From Kiritimatiellales bacterium (GTDB taxonomy: Bacteria; Verrucomicrobiota; Kiritimatiellia; Kiritimatiellales; Tichowtungiaceae), in the NCBI GenBank assembly GCA_041656295.1, contig JBBADV010000013.1, positions 6,988-70,987 on the forward strand: a stretch of DNA of 64,000 bases. The letters are read 5' to 3'. A program made the translations under genes and the position numbers. How positions within the stretch are numbered: the stretch's first letter is position 1; the number at the start of each line of letters is the position of its first letter. Positions 7,859 to 17,464 of this stretch are shown here, one piece after another. The notes under the pieces were generated by a model. It saw only the letters and a list, made by a program, of their open reading frames with translations, was not told where the DNA came from and did not search any database.

Positions 7859-9016
7859 TCATGACAAACGGTTTTTGAAATCTGCATATTCAAATTTCCG
7901 GACAATTTCAATCCTGCCCGCACGCCGGATTGCAATCGCCGGATGCCGGATGCCGTTAAACATCGTCGTCTTTACCATCGTATAATGCGCCATGTCTTCA
8001 AATACCAACCGGTCGCCCGGTAACAATGGACGGTCGAATGACCAGTCGCCGATTACATCGCCGGCAAGACAGCTGATGCCGGCGAGCCGGTAATTATATT
8101 TTTTTTCTCCGGAATTCCCGGCGCCGGCGATGCGCGGACAGTACGGCATTTCCAAAACATCCGGCATATGACACGTGCACGAACAGTCCAGAATCGCAAT
8201 GTCACCGGAATTTTGAATCACATCCAGCACCGACGTTACCAGCACACCGGCATTCAGCGCCACCGCCTCGCCCGGCTCAAGAATCACCTGTACACCGTAT
8301 TTTTGCTTAAAGTCATTAATTAATTTACACAGGAGATCAATGTCGTAATCCTCGCGTGTGATGTGATGGCCGCCGCCGAAATTCACCCACTCCATCTGCG
8401 GCAGAAACCCGCCAAATTTTTCCTCCACCGCCGCTAATGTAATTTGCAGCGCATCTGCGTTCTGTTCGCACAGTGTATGAAAATGCAGACCGCTGATGCC
8501 GCTCAAATCCTCGCCGGTAAACTGCGACCGTAAAATTCCGAGCCGCGACCCCGGTGCACATGGATCATACATCGCATGCGGCTGCGTCGAACATTCGGGA
8601 TTGATCCGTAATCCAAATTTAGGTGGAACGCGACCTCCGGGCGCGCTCGAACGGGCGCGGAGCGCCCGTTCCACCAATGGCGCGAAGCGCTTCCACTGCG
8701 TAAACGAATTAAAATCGATCTCGTCGCACAGCGTTAATAATTCACGCACATCATCCTCGCTGTACGCTGCTGCAAATGCATGAACCTCACCGCCGAACTC
8801 TTCGTGGCCCAACCGCGCTTCCCACGGTGAACTGGCGCAGACGCCATCAAGCACCCTGCGCAACTGCGGAAACATGCTCCACATCGCAAAACCCTTCAGC
8901 GCCAGTAAAATTTTACAACCGGTGCGCTCTTTCACACCGGCCAAAATATCGAGATTGTGTTGAATCAGTGCTTCATCAACCACATAACACGGCGTCGGAA
9001 TTTCATTCAACTTCAT
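7859..9016 (-). CDS. nspC: Carboxynorspermidine decarboxylase (in-frame palindromic insert)
   Basis: A PLP-dependent alanine-racemase-fold decarboxylase that converts carboxynorspermidine or carboxyspermidine to (nor)spermidine. The N-terminus IPTPCYVVDEALI, the PLP lysine in LLALKGFAMW, the glycine-rich NFGGGHHI loop and the EPGEAVALNAGVLV segment are typical; length is about 385 residues. A GTG 36 bp upstream is possible, but the ATG at MKLNEIPTPC fits the family start. Odd feature: about 18 residues (LVERALRARSSAPGG and neighbours) before GLRINPE are encoded by a 54-bp palindrome that keeps the frame. No carboxynorspermidine dehydrogenase gene is nearby. Confidence 0.92.
   Translation of the reverse strand: MKLNEIPTPCYVVDEALIQHNLDILAGVKERTGCKILLALKGFAMWSMFPQLRRVLDGVCASSPWEARLGHEEFGGEVHAFAAAYSEDDVRELLTLCDEIDFNSFTQWKRFAPLVERALRARSSAPGGRVPPKFGLRINPECSTQPHAMYDPCAPGSRLGILRSQFTGEDLSGISGLHFHTLCEQNADALQITLAAVEEKFGGFLPQMEWVNFGGGHHITREDYDIDLLCKLINDFKQKYGVQVILEPGEAVALNAGVLVTSVLDVIQNSGDIAILDCSCTCHMPDVLEMPYCPRIAGAGNSGEKKYNYRLAGISCLAGDVIGDWSFDRPLLPGDRLVFEDMAHYTMVKTTMFNGIRHPAIAIRRAGRIEIVRKFEYADFKNRLS
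8622..8675. repeat. 54-bp palindromic element inside nspC
   Basis: The element runs from GGTGGAACGCGACC to GCCCGTTCCACC with imperfectly complementary arms. It is a different sequence family from the miaA insert, but likewise a multiple of three in length and open in the host frame. Confidence 0.8.
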
Positions 9017-9165
9017 ACCCCGTGTTTTAATGCTCTGCTCCGGCAAATGCACGACAAATCAAATAACTGCGCCAGAAAGTATCTGCACAACAGCGGCAGA
9101 CAAATGGAACAGATTGTGGTTTTTTATCCTGTAACTCGCGATGAAAAAATTTACTCTGATAAACA

Positions 9166-9819
9166 GTGAAAACAAAACAAGAACGTGCAGATTATATTGC
9201 AAAGCGGCTGGATGAACTGTATCGACAAGTTGATGTTCCGCTGCAGCATTGCAACGCGTTTACCCTGCTTGTCGCAGTAATTCTTTCTGCGCAATGCACC
9301 GACAAACGTGTAAACGAAGTGACACCGGTGCTGTTTAAAAAAGCCGGCACACCGGAGGAAATGGTGAAGCTCGGACGCGAAAAAATCCGGCAGCTCATCA
9401 AAACCTGCGGACTCGATAACAGCAAATCAAAATCCATCTACGAAACATCAAAATTACTTGTCGAAAAATTTAACAGCCGGGTTCCGCAAACATTTAAGGA
9501 GCTGGAAAGCCTGCCGGGCGTCGGACACAAAACTGCATCGGTCATTATGGCGCAGGCATTCGGCTTTCCGGCGTTTCCGGTAGATACGCATATTCACCGG
9601 CTTGCACAACGGTGGAAACTGACGAATGGTAAAAACGTTGAACAAACGGAAGCTGACCTAAAAAAACTGTTCCCGCCGGAACAGTGGAACAGACTCCACA
9701 TTCAACTGATTCTCTATGGACGAGAACACTGTTCTGCACGCGGTTGCGACGGCACCAGATGCGAAATCTGTCACACATTATTTCCACAGCGGAAAACACC
9801 GGTGAAGACGAAGAAATAA
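9166..9819 (+). CDS. nth: Endonuclease III (variant cysteine pattern)
   Basis: Base-excision repair DNA glycosylase/AP lyase for oxidised pyrimidines. The helix-hairpin-helix LPGVGHKTASVIM carries the catalytic lysine (near residue 120) and PVDTHIHRLAQRW the catalytic aspartate (near 138). Length (217) is normal. The C-terminal cysteines are spaced C-x4-C-x4-C-x2-C, unlike the canonical C-x6-C-x2-C-x5-C iron-sulfur loop of E. coli Nth; related PVC bacteria may share this variant. The start codon is GTG, immediately before KTKQERADYI; no strong Shine-Dalgarno site is seen. Confidence 0.92.
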   Translation: MKTKQERADYIAKRLDELYRQVDVPLQHCNAFTLLVAVILSAQCTDKRVNEVTPVLFKKAGTPEEMVKLGREKIRQLIKTCGLDNSKSKSIYETSKLLVEKFNSRVPQTFKELESLPGVGHKTASVIMAQAFGFPAFPVDTHIHRLAQRWKLTNGKNVEQTEADLKKLFPPEQWNRLHIQLILYGREHCSARGCDGTRCEICHTLFPQRKTPVKTKK

Positions 9820-10015
9820 TTGGACGCAGAGCAGCCGCATGAATCAAAAAGCTTCAACCGGAGACTTGCTTTTACAATCTGCCCGCTTTTGTTTAGAAAA
9901 GAAAGTTTGAGATACGGAGTTGTTCCGTCACTGGTTTTCTGATTAACTGAAATTCGTTTTTAATACATTAATTTCGCAGAAATGATGCAATGTAAACACA
10001 CAGCAAAAGGGAATC

Positions 10016-11704
10016 ATGAGTAACGGACTGTGGTTCTCGATCGCGATCAGCGTTCTTGGCGGACTGGGAGTTTTCCTGCTTGGAATGAAGTATATGTCGG
10101 AGGGGCTGCAAGCTGTTTCCGGCAACCGGTTGCGAAAGATCGTTGGTTTAATTACAGACAACCGCATCATGGGAATGCTGGTCGGTCTCACGGTAACCTG
10201 TATTGTGCAGTCAAGTTCGGTGACGACGGTAATGGTGATCGGACTGGTGAACAGTGCGGTGATGACGCTGACACAGGCAATCGGTGTGATTTTCGGTGCA
10301 AATATCGGAACGACAATCACTGGCTGGATTCTTACGTTGAATATCGGAAAATACGGTCTGCCCCTGCTCGGTATTTCCGCTCTGGTTTTTATTTTCGCAA
10401 AACCCGGGAAAATCCGCTATGCTGGAATGGTGTTCATGGGAATCGGCATGATTTTCTTTGGACTGCAGTTGATGAGTGAAGGGTTTAAACCGCTGCATAC
10501 AATTCCGGAACTTAAAGAATGGTTCATTGCGTTCCAGGCAGCGTCGTATCTCGGCGTCTTAAAATGCGCACTGGTCGGCTGTCTGATTACCATGGTTATT
10601 CAGTCGTCTTCGGCAACACTCGGAATCACCATGGGGCTGGCATCGACCGGCATGATTAATTTTCAAACTGCCGGTGCGCTGGTGCTTGGTGAAAATATCG
10701 GAACCACAATTACGGCGTTTCTGGCGTCACTCGGTGCAACACCGAATGCCAAACGGGCGGCGTATGCGCATATTTTGTTTAACCTCATCGGCGTGCTCTG
10801 GATTACACTGATTACGATTCCAATCTATTTTCCATTAGTTGCAAAATTGATTGGCCACGACCCGAATACGATGGTTGTGCTTGCAAACGGTGAAGAATCT
10901 TTTCCATATATTCTCGTCGGAATTGCAATGGTACACACCGGATTCAATGTAGTGAACACGCTGGTTTTTCTGCCGTTCACCGGAGTGCTTGCAAAACTGG
11001 TGACATGGCTGGTGCCGGATAAAAAAAGTACCGCACCGTTTACACTGCCGCCGCTCGAAATTGTACGCGGCGATACACCGGCGCTCGGTGTGCTGCAATC
11101 TGAAAAATATATTCTGTTCATGGCGGACAGCGATGAAATAATGTTAGAAACACTGGGTGCGGTTTTAGAATCAGACAAGATAACCGGAGAAGATAAAGCC
11201 AAAATTTTTGAACGCGAAAAACTGCTTGATACTATGCAAGAAGAGATCATCGTATTCCTCGGTGAACTGATTAATGGCGAACTTTCGTATGATGTACAGC
11301 TCACCGGTCGGCACCAGATGCGTATGGCGGATGAATATGAATCCATTAGCGATTACGCCGCCGCCGTTTTAAAAGGTCTTTTAAAACGGCATGAAAATAA
11401 ACTTGATTTTGCACCGATGGATATTCAGGAATTCATCGACATCAACCGGCGTGTGCTGGACTATGTGAAAAAGGTTAATCTGGCGGTCCGCACAAATAAT
11501 GTGCGTCTGGCTGCCGACCTTGTCCTGGTCAGTCATGAAATTACCCGCATCATGAAACAATACCGGCAGGCGCATCTGACGCGCATTGTCGATAATGTTT
11601 CAACACCGCTCAGCAGCCTGGTCTACACCGATATATGGAACAGCTACCGCCGCTTGAAAGATCATGCGCTGAACATCGCTGAAATTGTCACCGACAAAAA
11701 ATAA
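10016..11704 (+). CDS. Na+/phosphate cotransporter family protein (first of tandem pair)
   Basis: A 562-residue membrane protein of the PNaS/NptA family. The N-terminal two thirds contain two inverted repeats of the NptA core, marked by the paired QSSSVTT (near 63) and QSSSATLG (near 200) motifs and GANIGTTITG/GENIGTTITA. Eight or more hydrophobic segments are visible. The C-terminal region (about 370-562) is a soluble helical PhoU-like domain (ADEYESISDYAAAVL, RRLKDHALNIAEIV). Such proteins move phosphate or another anion with Na+, with the PhoU-like part presumably regulatory. A paralogue follows 71 bp downstream with the same organisation. Confidence 0.9.
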   Translation: MSNGLWFSIAISVLGGLGVFLLGMKYMSEGLQAVSGNRLRKIVGLITDNRIMGMLVGLTVTCIVQSSSVTTVMVIGLVNSAVMTLTQAIGVIFGANIGTTITGWILTLNIGKYGLPLLGISALVFIFAKPGKIRYAGMVFMGIGMIFFGLQLMSEGFKPLHTIPELKEWFIAFQAASYLGVLKCALVGCLITMVIQSSSATLGITMGLASTGMINFQTAGALVLGENIGTTITAFLASLGATPNAKRAAYAHILFNLIGVLWITLITIPIYFPLVAKLIGHDPNTMVVLANGEESFPYILVGIAMVHTGFNVVNTLVFLPFTGVLAKLVTWLVPDKKSTAPFTLPPLEIVRGDTPALGVLQSEKYILFMADSDEIMLETLGAVLESDKITGEDKAKIFEREKLLDTMQEEIIVFLGELINGELSYDVQLTGRHQMRMADEYESISDYAAAVLKGLLKRHENKLDFAPMDIQEFIDINRRVLDYVKKVNLAVRTNNVRLAADLVLVSHEITRIMKQYRQAHLTRIVDNVSTPLSSLVYTDIWNSYRRLKDHALNIAEIVTDKK

Positions 11705-11775
11705 ATGTAAGAGACGAGCAGAATGAACTGACACAAATTTTCAACAACCAATAACAAATAACTTTTAATTCAATC

Positions 11776-13452
11776 ATGGATCATTTGATTTTTAATGTTT
11801 TCTGGCAGGTCGGCGGAGGAGTGGGACTGTTTCTGCTTGGCATGAAAAATATGTCCGACGGCATGCAGGCTGCTGCCGGTAAAAAACTCCGGGCTTTGAT
11901 TGCCGCCGCAACCGGACATCGTATTATTGCATGTATGATCGGGTTTCTGGTCACCGCACTGATTCAGTCGAGTTCAGTGACCACTGTGATGCTCGTCGGT
12001 TTTGCCAATGCAGGACTGATGACATTAACGCAGGCGATCGGCGTCATTCTCGGCGCAGATATCGGAACCACGGTAACCGGCTGGATTCTTGTGCTGGACA
12101 TTGGTAAAGCCGGTCTGCCGATGCTCGGTTTCGCTGCACTGTTTTATCTGTTTTTACGAAAAGAACATCTGCGCAGCATTGCCCTGCTCATCATAGGACT
12201 CGGCATGGTGTTCTTTGGTCTTGAACTCATGAAAGAGGGTTTTTACCCGTTGCGCGAAATGCCGGAGTTTCTTGAATGGTTTTCAAAATTCAGACCGGAT
12301 TCCTTGTGGGGTTTAATCAAATGTATATTCGCCGGCGCAGCTGTCACTGCCGTTATTCAATCTTCTTCCGCCACTGTCGGAATTACCATGAGCCTGGCGA
12401 TTGCCGGCGTCATAGATTTTGAAACTGCTGTGGCGCTCGTTCTCGGGCAGAACATTGGAACCACGATTACCGCATTTCTTGCATCACTCGGAGCAACGCG
12501 CACCGCCAAGCGCGTGGCGTATGCGCACATCTTCATAAAAATCATCGGCGTAATCATTATTCTCGGTATTTTCCCCTGGTATCTGGCGACGATCAAATTA
12601 CTTTTGTCCGGTGATCCGAATGCCGTCGAGATGATTCGCGGTGAAGCGGTTTATCCGGCGATGATTAAAGGGATTGCTGTTGCACATACAACATTCAACA
12701 TTTTTCTGGTGATCTTTTTCCTGCCGTTTACTAAAATAATTGCAACAGCACTTACGCGGTTATTTCCTGACTCTGACACTGAGGAAATTCCGCATCTCAC
12801 CTACTTCGAACAGTCAACACCCGCACTCAGCCTGGAACAATCGCGACAGGAACTGCTGTTCATGGCGGACAGTGATCGAAGAATGATGGACTCCCTGCGC
12901 ACCTGCATGTTTGTTGAAAAACTGGATGAAGAAACGCGCCGGTGGATTTTTAAACGCGAAGAAATTCTGGACAACGTCCAAAGAGAAATTACCGAATTTC
13001 TCGGTATTCTGCTTGGAGAAGAAACCGTCACTTACCGGATTTCTGTTGAAGCACGGAAACAGATCCGCATGGCCGACGAATACGAGACCATCAGTGATTA
13101 CATCACCGGAATTTTAAAGATGCAGTTGAAAATACGTGAAAATAAACTTGTTCCGACGCAGGACGGAATAGATGAAATAATGACTCTCCATGATCGTACT
13201 GCAAAATATCTTGATTTTGTAACGGCTGCATTTCAAGCCCAGCCCGGGACAGATTTTCTGGCCGAGGCCATACGCCGCAGCGACGATCTGACCCGCATGA
13301 TGCGGGAATTTCGCGCGCGCCATCTCGAACGCCTCGTTGCCGGGGAAGTCGCCCCGCAGCTCAGTCTTGTCCTGCCGGATATGCTCAACAGCTACCGGCG
13401 CTTAAAAGACCACGCGCTCAACATTGCGGAAATTATCGCCGGGCAGAAATAG
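11776..13452 (+). CDS. Na+/phosphate cotransporter family protein (second of tandem pair)
   Basis: A 558-residue paralogue of the upstream gene, collinear over its full length. It carries the same QSSSVTT and QSSSATVG repeat motifs, GADIGTTVTG/GQNIGTTITA, and the same C-terminal PhoU-like helical domain ending RRLKDHALNIAEII. The pair clearly arose by tandem duplication but has diverged substantially, especially in the loop after the membrane part and in the PhoU-like domain, which suggests different kinetics or conditions of use. Likely one transcript with its neighbour. Confidence 0.9.
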   Translation: MDHLIFNVFWQVGGGVGLFLLGMKNMSDGMQAAAGKKLRALIAAATGHRIIACMIGFLVTALIQSSSVTTVMLVGFANAGLMTLTQAIGVILGADIGTTVTGWILVLDIGKAGLPMLGFAALFYLFLRKEHLRSIALLIIGLGMVFFGLELMKEGFYPLREMPEFLEWFSKFRPDSLWGLIKCIFAGAAVTAVIQSSSATVGITMSLAIAGVIDFETAVALVLGQNIGTTITAFLASLGATRTAKRVAYAHIFIKIIGVIIILGIFPWYLATIKLLLSGDPNAVEMIRGEAVYPAMIKGIAVAHTTFNIFLVIFFLPFTKIIATALTRLFPDSDTEEIPHLTYFEQSTPALSLEQSRQELLFMADSDRRMMDSLRTCMFVEKLDEETRRWIFKREEILDNVQREITEFLGILLGEETVTYRISVEARKQIRMADEYETISDYITGILKMQLKIRENKLVPTQDGIDEIMTLHDRTAKYLDFVTAAFQAQPGTDFLAEAIRRSDDLTRMMREFRARHLERLVAGEVAPQLSLVLPDMLNSYRRLKDHALNIAEIIAGQK

Positions 13453-13501
13453 AGACATTGCTGATTTCAGATTGAAGATTTTTGTCGAAAATCAAAAGTC
13501 T

Positions 13502-13865
13502 AGAGCATTTTAAATTCATGTATAGCCGCAAAAACGCGCAAAAATCGCCAAATAATTATGGGCCGAATGATTGATAAACCACGCATGAACACGAATGCAG
13601 CGCTGCATTTGCCTCTTTGTAAAAAAATCCGTGTATCCGGTGTATTTGCGGTTTTCACTGCCCGCCTTTGGCGAGCCTTTGCCGCTTTCGCTGCTTTCTT
13701 TCAGAAAGCCACTCTTCGAATCCAGCCTGTTCGCGCATGCATCGTTGTGGGGCAGACATTCTTGTCTGCCCTGCGCAGGCAGGAATGCCTGCGTCACATT
13801 TGCCGCTCCGTCGTGGCAGGCAAGCAACTGTGTTTTTGTGGCTATAATTTTTCTTAATACGCTCT
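13502..13865. repeat. Modular dispersed repeat with terminal inverted repeats (complete copy)
   Basis: A 364-bp element bounded by AGAGCATTTTAAATT at the left and AATACGCTCT at the right. The two ends, about 33 bp each, are imperfect inverted repeats of each other (AGAGCRTWTTAA... TATAGCCRCAAAAA). The interior has two hairpins, GGGCAGACATTCTTGTCTGCC and a GCAGGCAGGAATGCCTGC unit. Interior copies recur at 21.1 and 23.3 kb. No coding function is apparent; this element occupies nearly the whole gap before the next gene. Confidence 0.85.
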
Positions 13866-13905
13866 AAATGTCAAAAGTTTTTAATTTTTAGATTTTTGAC
13901 AATGA

Positions 13906-14391
13906 TCATTTTCTCCACACAACGACATTGATTTTCTTACGTCCCCATTTGAGCGCCCGGTCATGTGTACGGTAGAAAAGATCGATGCGGCTCGGTCCTT
14001 TAATAGCGCCGCCGGTATCCTCCACGCGACCGTAGCCATACCCCGGAACATACATGATGGTGCCGAACGGATAATAGTGCGTGTCAGCAGCAATGGTGCC
14101 GTATTTTGCTTTCGTACCGGAAGCGGTGAGGCCGGTTTTTTTCACTTTGCCTTTATTCGGTCCCGAGGAATAGACCGGCCGGCCGAGCTTTAAAATACTG
14201 CGCTCCCAGCTGCAGCATTTGCCGCACGGACAATATGCGGTCGCCTCCATGGCAACTTTGCGCGGCGGAATATTTTGCGGCGGACGGATGGTTGAACATC
14301 CGGTTCCAAGCAGCACAAGCGCCGCCGGCAGTAAACAGCGCAGTTTATGCTTTACGCAATGCCAGCGTGCAGGAATGTCCATTAAGGTCAA
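13906..14391 (-). CDS. 3D-domain lipoprotein
   Basis: A 161-residue putative lipoprotein: the N-terminus has a hydrophobic stretch LRCLLPAALVLLGTG followed by the lipobox cysteine (LGTGC, near residue 32). The mature part is a 3D domain, named for three conserved aspartates, here visible in AADTHYYPFGT, RVEDTGG and RIDLFY. 3D domains share the double-psi beta-barrel of MltA/RlpA proteins and act on or bind cell-wall glycans. The early YCPCGKCCSW motif is typical of stand-alone 3D proteins. The start overlaps the 3' end of ileS by 47 bp; a second ATG three codons in is also possible. Confidence 0.85.
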   Translation of the reverse strand: MTLMDIPARWHCVKHKLRCLLPAALVLLGTGCSTIRPPQNIPPRKVAMEATAYCPCGKCCSWERSILKLGRPVYSSGPNKGKVKKTGLTASGTKAKYGTIAADTHYYPFGTIMYVPGYGYGRVEDTGGAIKGPSRIDLFYRTHDRALKWGRKKINVVVWRK

Positions 14392-17300
14392 CGGGCTCTC
14401 CTCCTATTGTTCCGCTTTCGATCGAAAGCGCGAGCACTTCAGATTTGATGTATTCTTCAAATGCAGAAATAGCGGTGCCAACGGCGTCATCGGCGGCGAC
14501 CGTCAAATAAATGCGGTCGGTTACATCCAGTCCGCTGTTTTTACGCAGCTGCTGCACCTCTTTGATCAGCTCGCGCGCGATGCCTTCGCGAATCAGCGCA
14601 GCGTCAATTTCCAGATCGAGCGCGACCACGAGCGCACCCTGCGTCTGCACGGCGAGTCCATCCTTCGGAATGTGCTCCAGAATAATATCGGCAGCGTCCA
14701 CGGTAATAGTTTCACCCTGAATCGTCAGCACCAGGGCTTCACCGGCCGCCACCGGATGAAGCATTTTCGCCGGAAGTTTTTGCACGGCGGTATTAATCTG
14801 CTGAACCTGTTTGCCGAATTTTGGACCGAGCGTTTTAAAATTCGCTTTGGCTTTCAGTTCGGCGAATCCGCTTTCGTCATCGCCGAAAACCACCTCATGC
14901 ACGTTCAGCTCCTCAGCGATCATCTCTTTTAATTCATCGACTTTGTTCAGCAGTGCGCTGTTGCGGCTGACCACATCCAGCCGGCGCAGCGGCTGCCGCA
15001 CTTTTATATCATGCTCTTTACGCAGCTGGCGCCCCATCACCACCACATCCATCACAATCCGCATCTGCTGTTCAAGATCGAGGTCGCGCTGAATTCCGGC
15101 AGCGGTCGGAAAGTCGCAGAGGTGCACCGATTCCGGCATACCATCCGTTCGCAGATTCCGGTAAATTTCTTCAGCAATGAACGGGACGAACGGCGCCGCA
15201 ATTTTACAGAGCTCCGTCAGCACATGATACAGCGTCGCATACGCCTGCTGTTTATCTGCATCGTCGCCGGATTTCCAGAAACGCCGGCGCGAGCGGCGGA
15301 TATACCAGTTCGTCAAATCTTCGATGAACGTCACAAACGGACGTACCGCACGCTGTAAATCATACGCATCCATCGCCGCTGTAACTTCCTGGCAAAGATT
15401 CGCCAGCGAACTTTCAATCCAGCGGTCGAGCAGGTTTTCGCTGCGGGCTTTTGCCGGCGCCGGTTTCCATTTGTCAATCAGCGCATACGTTACAAAAAAG
15501 ATGTAGGCGTTCCATAACGGAATCAGCAGGTGGCGCAGTGCGTGTTTCACACCCTCTTCCGAAAAGCGCAGCGGTTCGGCGTGCACCACCGGCGAATTAA
15601 TCATGTAAAGACGCAGCGCATCGGCTCCATATTTGTCGATAACGTCGAGCGGATCGGGATAATTTTTCAGGCGCTTGCTCATTTTGCGTCCGTCTTCCGC
15701 CAGAACCAGGCCGTTCACGACCACATTTTTAAAGGCCGGTTTTTTGAAGAGCGCGGTGGACAATACCATCAGCGTATAAAACCAGCCGCGCGTCTGATCG
15801 AGACCTTCCGCGATAAAGTCCGCCGGAAAATTCGCCTCAAAATGCGCTTTATTTTCAAACGGATAATGCTGCTGCGCATACGGCATCGAACCGGACTCAA
15901 ACCAGCAATCGAGCACTTCCGGCGTGCGTTTATAAGTTTTTCCCTCTTTGTGAATCAGGATATCGTCAATGATATGCTTGTGCAGATCATCGACTTTTTC
16001 GCCGGAGAGTTGCTCCAGCTCCGCTGCCGATGAAATGCAAATCATATCATTCGCATCGTCAATATTCACCCACACCGGAATACATGAACCCCAGAAACGG
16101 TTGCGGCTGATATTCCAGTCGTTCGCGTTCGCAAGCCAGTTGGCAAACCGTTTTTCACCGACAAATTCCGGCATCCAGTGGACCTGTTCATTGTTTGCTA
16201 CCATCTCGGCGCGCAAATCTTCAACGCGCACATACCACGCGTCGATCGCGCGATAGATCAGCGGCGTATCGGTGCGCTCGCAGAATGGATAGCTGTGTTG
16301 AACCGTCGACTGATGAACCAGCCTGCCCGCATCTTTCAGGCGCCGGATGATCTCTCTGTCGGCATCTTTACAAAACTGCCCGGCCCGGTCCGGCACAAGC
16401 GCCGTAAATTTGCAGTCGTCGTCCAGCGGATCAATGAGCGGAATGCCGGCGGCGCGGCAGATGCGATAGTCATCTTCGCCGAACGCCGGCGCTAAATGAA
16501 CAATGCCGGTTCCCTCTTCAGTGCTGACAAAATCATCGAGCAGCAAACGGAATGAATTGGGATTATCCTTAAAATAATCGAATAGCGGTTCGTATTCTAA
16601 ACCGGCGAGCTCCGCGCCGGTAAACTTTCTCAGCAGCTCATACTGATCTTCTGATTTATAATAGGCGCTCAGCCGGTTTTCAGCGAGCAGATAGATATCG
16701 CCGGCGGCGATGTCCCGAACCGCCACATACGCTATTCCGGCGCCGGCACAGATGGCGAGGTTCGCCGGCAGCGTCCACGGTGTGGTCGTCCACAGCAGCG
16801 CATACGCATTTTCAAATTCAAAACCCTTCAGCTTCACGCGCACTGTAACCGCCGGGTCCTGCACCTCCTGATAATTCCGTCCCGCTTCAAAATTTGACAG
16901 CGGCGTGTTCAGCTTCCAGCTGTACGGCATAATTTTGTGTGCGCGGTAAATCCGGTTCTGTTTCCACAGTTCTGAAAAGACCCACCAGATCGTCTCCATG
17001 AACTCTTTATCCATGGTTTTGTAGTCGTTTTTAAAATCAACCCAGCGCCCCATGCGCGTAACGGTGCGTTCCCACTCCTCCACATAGCGCGTCACCATCG
17101 ACCGGCACTGTTCATTAAATTTTGCCACGCCCGCCTCTTGAATGGCCGGCGCGCCGGCGAGCCCGAGCGCTTCCTGCGCCAGCGCTTCAATCGGCAGGCC
17201 GTGACAATCCCAGCCGAACCGGCGCTCTACTTTATAACCGCGCATCGTCTGATAACGCGGAACGATATCTTTAATCATTCCGGCGAGCAGATGGCCGTAA

Positions 17301-17464
17301 TGCGGCAGACCGGTGGCAAACGGCGGGCCGTCGTAAAAGACAAACTCCCTGGCGCCGGCGCGGTTTGAAATTGATTTGGTAAATGTGCCGTGCTCTTCCC
17401 AAAACGCACCCACACCCTCTTCCATTTTCGCAAAATCTGTCTTAGTAGAAACCGGTTTAAACAT
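14345..17464 (-). CDS. ileS: Isoleucyl-tRNA synthetase (eukaryal-like type)
   Basis: Class I aminoacyl-tRNA synthetase that charges tRNA-Ile and edits valine. The ATP-binding signature is PHYGHLLAG (near residue 55) and the KMSKR loop is in DGRKMSKRLKNYPDP (near 600). The N-terminal PPFATGLPHYGH context and the 1039-residue length match the eukaryal/type-2 IleRS subgroup rather than the E. coli type. That subgroup often has low mupirocin sensitivity, which is an inference here. The ATG chosen has a GGAG Shine-Dalgarno at good spacing; a GTG three codons upstream is less likely. The 3D lipoprotein gene overlaps its 3' end and is probably cotranscribed. Confidence 0.95.
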   Translation of the reverse strand: MFKPVSTKTDFAKMEEGVGAFWEEHGTFTKSISNRAGAREFVFYDGPPFATGLPHYGHLLAGMIKDIVPRYQTMRGYKVERRFGWDCHGLPIEALAQEALGLAGAPAIQEAGVAKFNEQCRSMVTRYVEEWERTVTRMGRWVDFKNDYKTMDKEFMETIWWVFSELWKQNRIYRAHKIMPYSWKLNTPLSNFEAGRNYQEVQDPAVTVRVKLKGFEFENAYALLWTTTPWTLPANLAICAGAGIAYVAVRDIAAGDIYLLAENRLSAYYKSEDQYELLRKFTGAELAGLEYEPLFDYFKDNPNSFRLLLDDFVSTEEGTGIVHLAPAFGEDDYRICRAAGIPLIDPLDDDCKFTALVPDRAGQFCKDADREIIRRLKDAGRLVHQSTVQHSYPFCERTDTPLIYRAIDAWYVRVEDLRAEMVANNEQVHWMPEFVGEKRFANWLANANDWNISRNRFWGSCIPVWVNIDDANDMICISSAAELEQLSGEKVDDLHKHIIDDILIHKEGKTYKRTPEVLDCWFESGSMPYAQQHYPFENKAHFEANFPADFIAEGLDQTRGWFYTLMVLSTALFKKPAFKNVVVNGLVLAEDGRKMSKRLKNYPDPLDVIDKYGADALRLYMINSPVVHAEPLRFSEEGVKHALRHLLIPLWNAYIFFVTYALIDKWKPAPAKARSENLLDRWIESSLANLCQEVTAAMDAYDLQRAVRPFVTFIEDLTNWYIRRSRRRFWKSGDDADKQQAYATLYHVLTELCKIAAPFVPFIAEEIYRNLRTDGMPESVHLCDFPTAAGIQRDLDLEQQMRIVMDVVVMGRQLRKEHDIKVRQPLRRLDVVSRNSALLNKVDELKEMIAEELNVHEVVFGDDESGFAELKAKANFKTLGPKFGKQVQQINTAVQKLPAKMLHPVAAGEALVLTIQGETITVDAADIILEHIPKDGLAVQTQGALVVALDLEIDAALIREGIARELIKEVQQLRKNSGLDVTDRIYLTVAADDAVGTAISAFEEYIKSEVLALSIESGTIGGEPVDLNGHSCTLALRKA

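Noticed and set aside
13561..13857. Apparent 99-codon genes inside the repeat (also at 21097 and 23240)
   Set aside because: The same peptides occur in several repeat copies and in different frames; they reflect the repeat, not genes.
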